64,000 nucleotides of DNA from Strigamia acuminata (lineage: Eukaryota; Arthropoda; Chilopoda; Geophilomorpha; Linotaeniidae). Made by a program: the position numbers and the translations under genes. Under the pieces are notes generated by a model. That model was not told where the DNA came from, searched no databases, and was given only the letters and a program-made list of their open reading frames with translations. The stretch is from assembly GCA_949358305.1 (NCBI GenBank), contig OX442323.1:2356001-2420000 (forward strand), read 5' to 3'. Shown here one piece after another: positions 23,889 through 35,599 of the stretch (position 1 is the first letter of the stretch; every line of letters begins with the position of its first letter).

Positions 23889-25386
23889 GTATAAAGGGCA
23901 TCTCAACGGCTGTTTGATTAGAATATTTTAGTGTTAGATTCGAATTAAAACCCGGATCGCCGCAATGTAGATTTTTGTGTTTTTGTGATTTTAAACAGGA
24001 ATGGCGTTCCGTTTCCAAATCTCTTCCCGGAATGGTGTTCCGGCTTATTTTCATCACAAATTTAATTTTTATTTTGAAAAAATTTGTTCAGTTGCAGCAA
24101 AATTCCAAAGCATACAAAAAATCTAATGCCAAATTTTCTTGCGGAAATCGACTGGACTACTCCAGTCGATTAAGATCGGAAGTGTGTTGCCTCAAAGTAT
24201 TTTCTCAATATGCTAATTGTCTTACTCTTAACTTACGTTTATCAAAAAATAAAAAAAAATGACTCGGACTCTAATTGTCAAAGCCCCAGCCCAAGCAGTA
24301 ATCTAGTACAGGTGACAGGTCATTTAGTATCTTACTTTAATTTGCACCACATTTTGAATTCCCATTAAACTGATGCAGTAATTTAAATTTGCAAATAAAT
24401 GACCAAATAAATTCAAAAACTTCTTCATAAATTTAATATTAAATTACACTTAAATATTCAAAACTGTAGATGTGACTTAGTGGAAAAAAATTATTGCCTC
24501 TTCATTTCATGTTAATAAAATACCAGCCTGCACTGTTTGTTTTTCTTCAAGCTGCAAACAGTGGCAATCAAAATGATGGTGAATAAGTCATTAATTGCAA
24601 TTCAACGTTTTACAACATACCCCAAGTAAAAAAAGAAAAAAAACTAAACCGAAATCGAACCTAGATCCTCCAACAGAATCACAAACCGAAACGCTCATTT
24701 ACCAACAAACACAGCCCCTTTTAACTTTCATCAACCCAGTGTTATTTCGTATGCATTTTTAATGTATTTCCCTCTGCATTGAAAAAGCAGTTGCATGAAT
24801 AAGTCATATCTTCCAACAGACTTATTTCACGTCCTCATTAATTACTTTGATCTTAAATTTTCATTCTAACTAGAAATAATCTCCTTTAACTTAATGTATG
24901 GATTCCGACATGAAGGCGCTGTCTGTGGTAGTTTAAGCCATGACAGAGCACATTTGTTAACTCCCTATATATTTGTTTTAATACTCTTGTTGACAATATT
25001 ACTCGTATTTTATGTTAACATCACGGATAATTTGATTTACGGGGACATGCTTGCCTCCAAACAGGCTTCCAAACTGGGCTAATTATAAAGCCCCCCTCTT
25101 TTGTTGATTGCAATAACATCCGATATAGTAAACTTTAATTTCATCAACGTTCACTATACTGTACTATGTTCTGTTTGCAAATTATCTCTCTTTTAGTCTC
25201 TAACTTAATCAATTTGGAGTGCCCCAATCCACTCTGACTTCAATATTTATTCATAATCAAACTGTTAAATGACTTTTTTTTTTATTCACAATCAATATTT
25301 CATATTCAAATCTATTATGGAAGAACAATATTTTGACATGAGTAAATCAATATTCAATAGTGCGTTTGAAATGTCTTATTGAAATG
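23889..25386. other. Unique AT-rich sequence
   Basis: No gene recognised. Contains a weak tRNA-like segment on the minus strand at 24636-24712 (listed separately) and many TAAT cores at 24350-24560. Confidence 0.35.
24636..24712 (-). other. Weak tRNA-like segment (possible tRNA-derived SINE head)
   Basis: The minus strand carries a B-box-like GGTTCGATTTC and, upstream, GTTTGTTGGTAAATGAGCG, which resembles a D-arm/A-box. The acceptor, anticodon and T stems do not pair well, so this is not a functional tRNA gene. It may be a decayed tRNA-derived sequence or chance. Confidence 0.25.
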
Positions 25387-25613
25387 TGGTGTGTTCTGTG
25401 CTTGGATTGTATAGATGGGAAGTGGATGTAGTTGGATGGAATTGGACACGAGGCAGTTGTTGTAAGAATATCTGCATGAATGGACTTTATTTGCATAAAA
25501 GTACAGGTGGCGCTGTACGCGATCTCGTAATGTCACGAGAACGCGACGTGCATGACGTGCGTCACAATTAAACAATGAAAGGAATGTACAGAATTGGAGT
25601 GCGAAACACTCCA
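25387..25613 (-). mobile_element. Solo LTR (227 bp) of a gypsy-like element
   Basis: Bounded by TGGTGTG (25387) and CACTCCA (25613), that is TG...CA, and flanked by AAATG on both sides (25382-25386 and 25614-25618). AATAAA lies on the minus strand at 25486-25491, so transcription would run leftward. The same LTR, with a primer-site-like sequence attached, occurs at 40030-40535. Loss of the interior is consistent with LTR-LTR recombination. Confidence 0.82.
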
Positions 25614-25618
25614 AAATG

Positions 25619-26251
25619 CATATCATATTTCATATAGTTTCAAAGAAATATTTTACAAAATATTGGTTATTTTGGAGTTTGGGCAGTCATTTGAACAACA
25701 AAAGTAGTTAAAGAAAAATAAAAATATTTATTAGAAATTTTGATGTGGATTTTGGGGAAAGAGAAGAAAAAGTTTTCGCGCTTTATAATAAATTCATAAC
25801 TTTTTTAATTTAAAAGAAAAAATCGCAAAAAGTTCTTTTGCATATTTCGTTGCAACACGAGAAAGCAAAATTAAACTTTCAAATCGCAATTCCACTAAAT
25901 CCAATCCATTTACTTACACAACTCAGCTCTGCGCTGAAAAATAATTACAATGCAAATTGCGCATGCCACTAGTTCAGCAATAAAAGAAACTGATGGTGTC
26001 ACAACCGAAATAATATATTCAGCACCACGTTTCAAATTATACGTACAACATATTTTCAAAGATGATGATGTTGATGATGATTTTTACTGCAATATTTCTC
26101 TTTCATTTCTAAACCATAAAGATTGGCGAAGGAAAAAAACCTCCTCCTCTTCAAATTTTTACTCAAATCGCATTGGAAGTGATGAAAAGACGGCTGCCAA
26201 TATCCATGTGTTTGACATCTGCTTAAAAGATGACTTAAACGAGACGGTATT
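25619..26251. other. Unique sequence, no gene called
   Basis: A 103-codon open frame (25950-26261) runs into the minisatellite and has no recognised domain. Otherwise AT-rich with no repeats noted. Confidence 0.35.
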
Positions 26252-26700
26252 TTGCACCTAACACTGAATTTTTGCATCTAAAACTGAATTTTAGCACCTA
26301 AAACTGAATTTTAGCACCTAAAACTGAATTTTTGCACCTAAAACTGAATTTTTGCACCTAAAACTGAATTTTTGCACCTAAAACTGAATTTTTGCACTTA
26401 AACTGAATTTTTGCACCTAAAACGGAATTTTTGCACTTAAACTGAATTCTTGCACCTAAAACTGAATTTTTGCACCTAAAACTGAATTTTTGCACCTAAA
26501 ACTGAATTTTTGCACCTAAAACTGAATTTTTGCACCTAAAACTGAATTTTTGCACCTAAAACTGAATTTTTGCACCTAAAACTGAATTTTTGTACCTAAA
26601 ACTGAATTTTTGCACCTAAAACTGAATTTTTGTATCTAAAACTGAATTTTAGCACCTAAATCTGCATTTTTGCACCTAAAGAGTCATTTTTTGTATATAA
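26252..26700 (+). repeat. 20-bp minisatellite, about 21 copies
   Basis: Tandem units of GCACCTAAAACTGAATTTTT. Two adjacent units are shortened by one base (GCACTTAAACTG), and units decay at both ends (TTTGTATATAAAACTGCATT on the right). Not coding. Confidence 0.95.
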
Positions 26701-29160
26701 AACTGCATTTTTAATACCAAAAAATATTTTTGCACCATAATTGTACATAAAATTAAACTTAAAAAAAAAATTAAATTTCACGTTGCATCTGATTTTTTTT
26801 TTAATTTTCAATTTTCCACTGCTCAAGAAGGAAACCAATACGGCCATGACCTCCATGCCCTTCCTCTTGGATCCGTGCCCGATACAGCAAACCCACCCAA
26901 AGACCGGACCTCATTTTTTGCAGATACGACACAATTCACGATTATTACGCCTCCATCGTTTCTAAACCCAAAAAACGAATATAATTCCAGAAAACAACAT
27001 CTCAACTACCACAAAATTCTTTTCCTCGCAAACTTATCAATATTCATTCCAAATCATAAAATATTCACAAAAAAAAAATAAAAAAAAATGCACAAATCAC
27101 AAAAAAAAAAAAAACAATGTCCCCAGTTGCCCCTAACACCTAATGCACCTATTCGATCACAACTCAACTCCTAACTGCAGATGAATAGGCACAATCCCTT
27201 TCCATTCCTCCCCTCACAATAATAAAAAGCACAAAAGCAAACAAGCAAGAAAACAATCAATACACCCTGTATTTCACATCCCCACCCTCAACGACTTTAT
27301 CCCAACTAATCTGCACCCAATTCACTTCTTTCTCCCAGCTACAAGGTATTTGTTGCCAGCAGCAACACGCAAAGTTCAATTGGAGGGACCTGAACCAACA
27401 ACAACACCTTCTTTTCAGGAATTCCACCCCTCGTGTTATTGATCAGCGAACAGCTTAACCTCACAGCCCTTTCTGCAAATCAAAGAGGACGAGGAAAAGC
27501 AGCTCCACCTGTAGTGTATATGCTGCAAAAATCAATATCTCTTTTGCCTCGCACCAATATGTTCACTCAATTCCAATACAAATGGGATTTGCACTTTGCA
27601 CTTTTCATGCTTCGCCTCATATTTCCAATAAGCCTATCCATCAATATTGATGTCCGCCTCGCAATTTACATGATCACTTAATGGCAGCTAAGCCCTACAT
27701 TATTTACGTATTAATTTCGAGCTGATTATTTGTGATTAGTACAAAGTCTGAAGATGTAATGTCAATGTATTTTTAACCATGTGAGTTAATGGACACCAAA
27801 AACAGGCAAAAACCATCATGGAAAGCTGGAAAAACAGAAACCGTAAGTTGAGTGGTTTTTAAACTGTTTTATGTATCCTGGTTTTGGCTTTTACAACCAA
27901 ATTCAAAATCGTTGCCCCAGATATCGTGCCTATTGTTTGTTATGATGTTAAATGAAAATAAATGAAATTTCAGAATAAAAATCCTGATAGTTTTCGAGAA
28001 AAAAAATAAAAACACTTTTGGAGGTCAAAATTGACCCAATTTTGAATAAGAGTCGCGGTATTCTTTTTAAATAAAATGCCAGTCATTTCAGGTACAGTTA
28101 ATTAAATTTGAGCAAATTTTCTTGGAGAAAAATTAATATTTAAGTCCTTGACACTTGCAACATTTCCTAACCGGCCATTGCAATCCTGCAATAAATTCGT
28201 ATTGTATCGCTGTGCTTTTAATGTCATTGAAATGGAGACTCCACGTGTATTGTGATAAATTGTGGATGATACGTCGATCTTCCACGCACCTTGTAGTCTA
28301 CTTAACAAGCGTCTGCTTAACATTTAACTAGACTGTCTCGTGGCAAAATCAGTTGAAAATTTCCTATTCACAAAGCCAGCAAGAAAACGTTATTTTCTTA
28401 TTATTATTTTATATAAACATTCAAGCAGACAGTCCTAGATCTCTGGTTGTGCTTTATTTTGTAAATTTGTCATTGACTTCTAAGAAAACTAAAATGTTGT
28501 GTATTTTAGTTGTAGTTCTGTCGTTGAGGATTGTTTGTTTTGATAAATAAAAGTCCACAATATGTATTGATCAATAAACAAATGGTATAATGTCCATAAA
28601 GGTTTCAGATTGCACATGAATGATTCACACGGAATTTCACCGATATTCACTATACAAAACTACCCATCATGTAATGTCATTAATGGTATTAACAATCTTG
28701 TTCCATAAATCAACATAAAAACTCTCCAACAAGGATATGTGAGAAAGTTCTGCGTAGGGGTGCGTTTGAATCGGTTTGAATCGGAATTTTTAAAAATCCG
28801 ATACAATCCAAAAAATTTTGGATGGATAAACAAATTATCTTATCATATCCGAAAACAAATGGTGGCCCATCCAATCCTAGCCTCATTCAATTCAAACCGA
28901 GTGCGGATTGCGGATAGGATTGAGTCCCAAACGTCCAAACGTCTCAAACTGATGAATTAGGAGCAAAAATAACCAAAAACTGATGAATTAAGCGCAGAAA
29001 TTACCAAAAAAAAAGTTGAATTAAGTGAAAAACTGACAAAAAAAAGTCGAAAAAAGTGAAAAAAAAACATAAGATTTTAAAATAAAGTGCATTTAAATCC
29101 CTCACTTTGGCAAAAACACCAGACTGCATATGACAATAAAAAGTCATCAAAATACAGTTA
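26701..29160. other. Unique sequence with A-rich tract
   Basis: Contains an A-rich run at 27068-27116. A stretch at 27130-27800 has CNE-like mixed composition without repeats. TTTGAATAAGAGTCGCGG at 28034 matches the 9530 MITE family. GTGCGTTTGAATCGG and TTCAAACCGAGTGCGG at 28757-28915 could be loose inverted ends. No gene recognised. Confidence 0.35.
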
Positions 29161-29164
29161 GAAA

Positions 29165-29350
29165 GCATTAAAACCGACCAAAGATGGATAAAAATCGTCA
29201 AAAAACATTAAAAACCGATCAAAAATATGTGCAAATCGTCAAGATATATTAAAAACCGATCAAAAATATGTGAAAATCGTCAAGAAACATTAAAAACCGA
29301 TTAAAAATATGTGAAAATCGTCAAAAAACATTAAAAATCGATTAAAAAAC
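29165..29350 (+). repeat. 41-bp minisatellite, about 4 copies
   Basis: Units of the form AAAAACCGATCAAAAATATG followed by TGAAAATCGTCAAGAAACATT. Units vary by single bases. The flank to the left (28930-29070) is a looser array of CTGATGAATTA / ACCAAAAA strings. Confidence 0.85.
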
Positions 29351-30933
29351 CAATAAAAATGAGTAAAAAAAGCGATAATAAAATCAGTTTACTTCCGTTC
29401 GAATAACCAATTGTTCGTACCTGTATAACCAGTGTTCCGATAATCACTGTAGTCAACATTCATGCTAGTGAGAATCAGTCATTTAATCCTAATAAAATAA
29501 GCGTTCATGCAACTCAGGACAATCCAGTTGTCCTGGAAAATACTTTTCATCGCATGACACCTGGCAGCAGTGGAAATAAATACCCAGCCTCTTGAAAATC
29601 CGAGTCCCCAGTTGACAAAATAGAGGATATTGCTGTCACAACAGAAGAGATGATGAGAGTTAGGCGGCGGGTGACACCTGCCAACCTCATAACCACCACC
29701 AGAAATGATTTGGTCTGGGTATAGTCTGGGTTGAATTAAAGAAAAATTATGACAATATAACACACACAGCACAACCTTTGGTCGGTGCAACACGAGATGC
29801 AGTCTCCCTTGACATTACAAGGGTGAAATTTTAAATTACAAAGTGAATAAATATCAGGTGACAACTCAAAGACACCAAGTGTTGATCTTCCAACCACTGA
29901 TGATGTGTGCCCCAACTTCGGGTCACTTCAATTATACCGCTTAAATTAGACAAAATTAATTGGCATCCTGGGCCACTTCATTTCGCCGTTACCCTTGCAT
30001 TATTGAAATCATCCCTTGAACAGACCGGCTTTCTTCTCGGGTTAGTTCACACACACTTAACCACTTAACTTGTGCAAACTAACCGTGAGACTTCTGGGAG
30101 AAAAAACAGCTGACTCGCTTGTAATTAAAGCTGTTCCTTAAGTTTCTGGCAATTTGAGCTGGCAGCACTCTTAAATCTGGTTTTAAAAATTAAACTTCAA
30201 GACAAAAGAAGCCTAAATTAAACTGGCTTGAATTTTTAATGTCTTTTGGTTGACTTGTTCTGTGACCATCCTTTAAAGCCGGTTTGGATAGTCTGTTGCG
30301 GTAGCAACTCGATTTTGTATTTGGAATTGTTCGAAATTACCTTGGATCACCGATGGCACAGGATTTAAACTGAATTTGGAGATTGGGAAAAGAAGCACGC
30401 GTACATACAGGGGTTACATTGAACAGTGATTATTTATTCATAAAACAGTATATGCAAAATACACTTCCTGTCCTAATTACACAAGTAGACTTGCCCATTT
30501 ACATTGTGGGTCACCGAAGTGACCCTCTGGTGGCCAAACATGGCGCCACCTCCAATTCTCTTCAATTGGCGCGTCCCTTTAAAACACCAGTTTTTACATA
30601 GTCCAAGCATTCCCTCAGTCCCAAGCAGCCACCATGATGCCTTATGCCATTATTGCCAGTTTGAAAACTGTTATTAGTTAGCTTTCTACCAATGGCACGC
30701 TTAAAGAGCGGAAAAAACTGCACCAGAAACGTTAATTAAACAAAACTGCCCACAAACAATGATTAATATATATTTAACTAAACAATGTATACATTTTTTG
30801 AGACACCCTTAGTAGCCCTCCTTGTATTGTCGGGCCGGTTTTATTTCTGTTGAGGTCCATGAAAAAAACCTGCCAATCAGATCCCCGGATTTGGTCAAAC
30901 TTGTATTTTAGGACATGCCCTCCCCACAGCAAG
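29351..30933. other. Unique sequence, one LTR-like patch
   Basis: No gene recognised. On the minus strand 30390-30600 has GGTGGCGCC, then ATGAATAAATAATCACTG ending near TTCAATGTAAC, an arrangement like the short LTRs at 25387 and 35134. Clear TG...CA boundaries were not found, so it is not called as an LTR. Confidence 0.3.
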
Positions 30934-31250
30934 TTAACCCTCGAATGCAAAGGGTAAAATGTGCCGTTTTGGTATAAGGCATTACGGATTTATGGACAAT
31001 TTTCATGTCAATTAGTTAAAGCGCTGTTTCGGTTTTTGAAAGTTCACAACTAATTTTATAAAGGGCGCTAGTTGTAAACAGTGAAAAAATATATTTTTTT
31101 TACCAACTAGTGGTTGTTTTAAACACTACTAGTGAATGCGAAAAGCTGTTGACTGAAGTGCTCTTTCTTAGGCAGCAAAGCCAGAGTAATAGTTTTGCTG
31201 GAGTTTTAAGGGACAGAAAATTTGCATTTAGCATAATTAATTAAATAAAT
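30934..31250 (+). repeat. TTAA-flanked dispersed repeat, copy 1
   Basis: Starts TTAACCCTCGAATGCAAAGGG. Contains TTTTGGTATAAGGCATTAC and GCAGCAAAGCCAG, and AGCTGTTGACTGAAGTGCTC; these appear inverted at 58630-58880. The TTAACCCT start suggests a piggyBac-like MITE. The right end is not defined. Confidence 0.5.
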
Positions 31251-31944
31251 AACCAATGACTTAAAGTTCAGTATGATATAAACAAAATTTTATTTTTATT
31301 TTTTATTAATAAACTGATCAACTGAAATCTAAAAATCTTGAGTATGAGGTTTATTGTAATGTTCCGCTGTTGGAATGCCGTTAAACTTGTTTAAACTACA
31401 ATAAACTCACATAATAGTAGCAGATGTAGATAAAATAGTAAGCAAATTATTCGGAATATGGTGATAAAATCGTGAGGGTCAAAGCAGATGCAGGCAGATG
31501 GAGCAGATTAACACCTTGTCTCCATTTTCAAGTTGAATCTAAAAATCTTAACATTTGTCATTGGGATTCAAGGTGAGTAGCAAAATGTACCCAACTGGAA
31601 AATATATTCTCAGCAAGTTTTTCATCATCATTCCAAAACTTCTGGCATCTAACAAGTGATTTTTACATATTCTGTCGCCTTTTGCTATATATAAAAGTGA
31701 ATTACTAAAACCCACAAAGACTTGGATACAATCCATTCTGACCGTGAGTTGCATAGTGAACATCACAAGGTGATGCGCCTTGCATTTTGAAATGGAAATC
31801 AGTCTGATAAATATACCATCAACATCTGCTCAAACCATCTCCTACACAACCTTCTGTTCTGGTGCATTATGTTAAATTTTATCCTCCAAAAATCTAGAAT
31901 TTTCCTTAAAGGACAAGTTCGACTACTCTTAATCTCGTTACCCA
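31251..31944. other. Unique sequence, no gene called
   Basis: AT-rich, no repeats or gene features recognised. Confidence 0.35.
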
Positions 31945-32303
31945 TTAACCTACCCATAGCCATGGCTAATACTACACATGTACAGCCATGGTCGGTCATT
32001 TCTGACTTCTTTTCAAAAACCCTTCTGCACATGTGCACAATCACATTTTTAATACGCCACCTAGTGCAAACAGATGGCAAAGCAGTGTACGGCGCTCCCA
32101 TTAAAGGTGTTTTATGTTATAAATATTAAATTATCTTAATAATAATTAAAAAACTATTCGTATTTAGACCTTATAAAATAAGAAAAAAAAGTTTTTGAGG
32201 AATAAAAGTTGACCTCATTAATTAATTTTCAGAAAAAAAAGAATTACAGTGATTTTTCCACTTCTTTAATTTTTTTGACCCACCATGGCTATGGGAAGGT
32301 TAA
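31945..32303. mobile_element. piggyBac-like MITE with TTAA target duplication
   Basis: The element spans 31949-32299 (351 bp). Left TTAACCTACCCATAGCCATG and right CATGGCTATGGGAAGGTTAA are inverted with one mismatch, and each ends in TTAA (31945-31948 and 32300-32303). TTAA duplication is diagnostic of piggyBac-type transposition. The two overlapping frames inside (plus 31869-32129, minus 31799-32101) match nothing. Confidence 0.8.
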
Positions 32304-33558
32304 ATCCTCGACACGCGAAGTGTCAGAAAGCCTAAGAAACTCCTCAGCTTCGAACAAGTACGGTTCCGAGACCATTTTATTATCCAAAAAAGATAATTAG
32401 TAGTGTGTATTTACTAAAGATGTATTTCGTGTTCTAACAGTGGTCAAGAAAAGGTCAGCCATTACGGTCATCGAAATTACAAGTGGTTTATTCTGGTACT
32501 TTTACACAGGTGGCGCTGGGGATACAGCGCACGTGACGAGCCGTCAATCAAAACAAAGTAATGCAGTGAAGCAAAAACACAGTAATTAGGATATCCTATA
32601 AACATGGCGTTATCCGCAAGGCCATATTTTAAAAAAACGTATCGATTTTATTTTAGTTAACATTAATTTAAATAGAAACGGAAAGGTCCAAAAAGAATTA
32701 GAAAAGAATTAAATAGTTTGATGCCAGTACATAACGAGCTCATAACATTGCTTTCTCCTGTAAACTATTTCTAGGGTACAATAAAAACACGAGTTTAAAC
32801 AATTCTTTTCCCTGCTATGCACACTAAGCTTCCTTCCTTCAACGAGGTCTCAGTAGACTTAGAGAAAATGGATGTAATTTACAACACAACATAAAACAAA
32901 AAATGCTAAATTACCCAGTCTGAGAAAAAGAAAGAGATAAAGGACAAAGATAAGAATGAAGAAATGTTGTCATCCATCATGCAATTAACATTAATGCGTT
33001 TTATGTCTTAAATATCAATTATCTAATTAATTCATTATTTAATTACATCTTTTCTTTGGCGTTACATAGAACAGCTGTTTTTAATTATCCACTAATTTCT
33101 TTTCCTTGATGAAACTGACACGGCGAGTTAATTGATGTTTGCAATTAATAAAACTTCGTATTATCCAATTCCCAATAAATATCAAGTTACATATTTTCCT
33201 ATTTCCCATTTAACACAATTTCAGTCTGCTTCTCATTTATTAGTACAATTGAAACATGCAAATTCAGGCGCGGAAATTAATTAACAACCAATTTCAAGTT
33301 ACTTGGTTTGCGGAGCGTGTTGGCGGCGTAAAACTTGTAAACACCTTTTTTTCTATCATTCTTAATTGACACAACCCACTCCTCTCGTGTTACTCACTAT
33401 CTTCTTCCCACTTTGCATTTCTTTTCCATATTTTCCACATGTAATTTTCCAATTTTTTTCTTCCTAACATTTGAATATAAAATGCATTTTAAAAGCAATA
33501 AAAATGATAACTTTTAGTCTTTTAAAAAAATGAAACTTTTCAACTGGCGAACAACATC
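32304..33558. other. Unique sequence; possible regulatory DNA
   Basis: At 32450-32560 GGTTTATTCTGGTACTTTTA plus GGTGGCGCTG resembles part of the 25387 LTR on the same strand, without clear ends. Between 32980 and 33420 there is a cluster of TAATTA-type sites (ATTAATTCATTATTTAATTA near 33024) followed by a GC-richer block TTTGCGGAGCGTGTTGGCGG (33307-33326). No gene recognised. Confidence 0.3.
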
Positions 33559-33560
33559 TA

Positions 33561-34210
33561 TACTCTGTCCATGTGTGACTTGGGCTTATTTCCAATTGGC
33601 TGAGCTTTTTCACTTGTGTAGTGATACCAAAAATAGATCAAAACAATGGTTGCCATTTTGACTACTTTCCAGACAAAACAAACAATAAAAAAATTTGAAA
33701 ATTGTTTTGTTCCCTGGAAGAAGCAAGCAATAAACTTAATAAACAGGAAAGTTGAAATAAACCAATGTAAATCTTTATTTTATGACTTCAAGATACATTT
33801 TCTTAGAAAATACAAACAACATTACACCATTTCAATAATTAAAATCATCAAACAAATTTAAAACCACTGTGAACTATTTTTCCTGGTGGCAGCAAAAAAG
33901 GCCCATTTTAGCGAACATGTCATTTTAGCGACACAAAAACCTAGGTTTAATTCCTAAGAAGGGTTAACAAGGGGGGGCTGCGCCCCACCTTGACCCCCCG
34001 CGAACCTAACCTTACTGGTTTTTTGATGAAAACCACTTTTTTATCGTGTCGCGTCGCTAAAACCTTGGTTTTTGTGTCGCTAAAATGACATGTTCGCTAA
34101 AATGGGACTTTTTCGCTAAAATTAGCGTCGCTAAAATGACGCCAACCGGCACAGAGTGAGTTATGAAGCTCAGCCTTCGGAAATAGGCCCAAGTTACACA
34201 TAGTACTGTA
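33561..34210 (+). mobile_element. TATACTCTG-family MITE, interrupted copy
   Basis: Starts TACTCTGTCCATGTGTGACT after TA (33559-33560). The right side (34152-34210) restores the inverted end GCTCAGCC...AAGTTACACAT. It aligns closely with 45230-45624 (AATAAACTTAATAAACAGGA, CTTCAAGATA..TTTTCTTAGAAAAT) except for a 254-bp insert at 33895-34148. The last bases before the closing TA are mutated. Confidence 0.85.
33895..34148. mobile_element. 254-bp insert rich in TTTTAGCG, nested in the MITE
   Basis: Absent from the homologous copy at 45230-45624, where the site reads CTGGCAGCACTGAGTG. Here GCA is repeated at both edges (33892-33894 and 34149-34151). Internally, AAAAAGGCCCATTTTAGCG and the next 28 bases are mirrored at about 34065-34112, giving arms of about 47 bp; 36 extra bases follow on the right. 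The loop carries a GGGGGGGCTGCGCCCC block. Confidence 0.8.
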
Positions 34211-34321
34211 TATATTTACCAACGATGTCAGTCGGCAACAACATCACAAATTTGCCACAGATTGGTGGTTTGTGATTGTTAATACAGTACAGATAGACTA
34301 ACTGTTGGCATTGTCAATATA

Positions 34322-35086
34322 CAGGGTGTTTTAAAAGTCTGTACCCCTAAAAATATTTCCTGAGCAATTGCATCTAGGCCAACTTTGATGAAGCGATCGT
34401 ATAGGAAGTTGGGTGAGAGCAATCCAATGACGTCATCTAATTTGACCTTGAAGGCCATTTTCAAAGTCATTCACTTGCTAACTTCTAAACCAATCAGGTT
34501 AGAGCAAAAACGTCAATTACAAAGTTGTAGAGCACCATCAAATTAGTACTATCCAATTGATGTTAGTCATCTTAAGTGAAATGTTTTCTTTTTAAAAAGG
34601 AGACAAATCAGCTAAAATAAAGCCAGCCATTGTGACAAAACTTAAATTGCTATTAGAAAAATACTGAATTACTTAAATAAACGTATTCAAATGTGCATTA
34701 TTATGCAAGTAAACAAGAAAAACCACTGCCTTTTTTTAATGCCTCAATAATTATTTTATCACAAGAATAAAAATTTTCACTTTGCGGATATTTTTTCTGA
34801 TTTGCCTCTTTTTTAAAAAGAAAACATTTAACTTAAGATGACTAAGATAAATTGGATAGCACTAATTTGATGGTGCTCTACAACTTTGTAATTGACTTTT
34901 TTGCTCTAACCTGATTGGTTTAGAAGTTAGCACGTAAATGACCTTGAAAATGACCTTCAAGGTCAAATTTGATGACGTCATTGGATTGCTCTCACCCAAC
35001 TTCCTATACGACCGCTTCATCAAAGTTGGCCTAGATGCAATTGCTCAGGAAATATTTGTAGGGGTACATACTTTTAGAACACCCGG
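34322..35086. mobile_element. Long fold-back mariner-like MITE (765 bp)
   Basis: Ends CAGGGTGTTTTAAAAGT and inverted CGGGTGTTCTAAAAGTATG are flanked by TA (34320-34321, 35087-35088). The arms (34322 to about 34607, and about 34800 to 35086) are complementary over roughly 285 bp with few differences; the loop is about 190 bp. A related piece (GCAAAGTTGTAGAGCAC) is at 37641. No transposase is encoded. Confidence 0.9.
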
Positions 35087-35133
35087 TATAACTCAGTTTG
35101 AGATTTGTTAGATAGGAGCGAATAACATATCGA

Positions 35134-35300
35134 TGTTACTGTTATTATTTTGTGTCACCTGGATCCAATGTTTTGAAATCCCGTATGAGGGTCTCCACCG
35201 CCAGGGGGAGTTGACTTGTAATCTCGCGGGCCCTCACGTGTGACAGGACTTCGGTCGTACGATAACGTGCGTGTGCGAATAAACAATTCAATCTACAACA
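35134..35300 (+). mobile_element. Short solo LTR (167 bp)
   Basis: TGTTACTG...CTACAACA with ATCGA on both sides (35129-35133 and 35301-35305) and AATAAA at 35278-35283, 17 nt before the end. This fits a solo LTR of a small gypsy-like element. A caveat is that the related remnant at 11477-11579 also runs into ATCGATG past its LTR end, so the direct repeat could partly be element sequence. Confidence 0.65.
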
Positions 35301-35372
35301 ATCGATGTGAATTCCCCTTTAACTACTGTATTTACTACAGTCAAAATGAAAAAAGTAACAAAATACGAAAAC

Positions 35373-35599
35373 AACCGATACAACGTTGACCTATTTCCAA
35401 TTGGTTGAGCCGGATTGCACCTAACTGTGGACTGTGCTCCACTACGCGGAAAAGTAGTTCCGTTTGTTTTGACGATGAAACAAGTGTTGGTAATCGATCA
35501 CAATGTTTGGAGTTTAATTTCAATTCTGGTGTCATGGGCTACTTTTTTGTGCCACTGCACCAGTGATACGGCTGGAGTTCGGCCAACGTTGTATCGGTT
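35373..35599. mobile_element. MITE with AACCGATACAACGTTG ends
   Basis: Perfect 16-bp inverted ends at 35373-35388 and 35584-35599. Interior blocks (CCAATTGGTTGAGCC, CACCAGTGATA) resemble pieces of the TATACTCTG family, and AGAGTATA follows the right end, so this looks like a mosaic relative. Target duplication not resolved. Confidence 0.65.

Noticed and set aside
24636-24712. tRNA gene on the minus strand
   Set aside because: A- and B-box-like strings exist, but acceptor, anticodon and T stems do not pair. Kept only as a weak tRNA-like segment.
30390-30600. Another solo LTR (minus strand)
   Set aside because: AATAAA and a 5-bp ATGTA direct repeat are present, but the 5' end would not begin with TG and no second copy supports it.
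32440-32560. Third copy of the 25387 LTR
   Set aside because: Only the GGTGGCGCT and TTTATT neighbourhood is shared; no termini or duplication.
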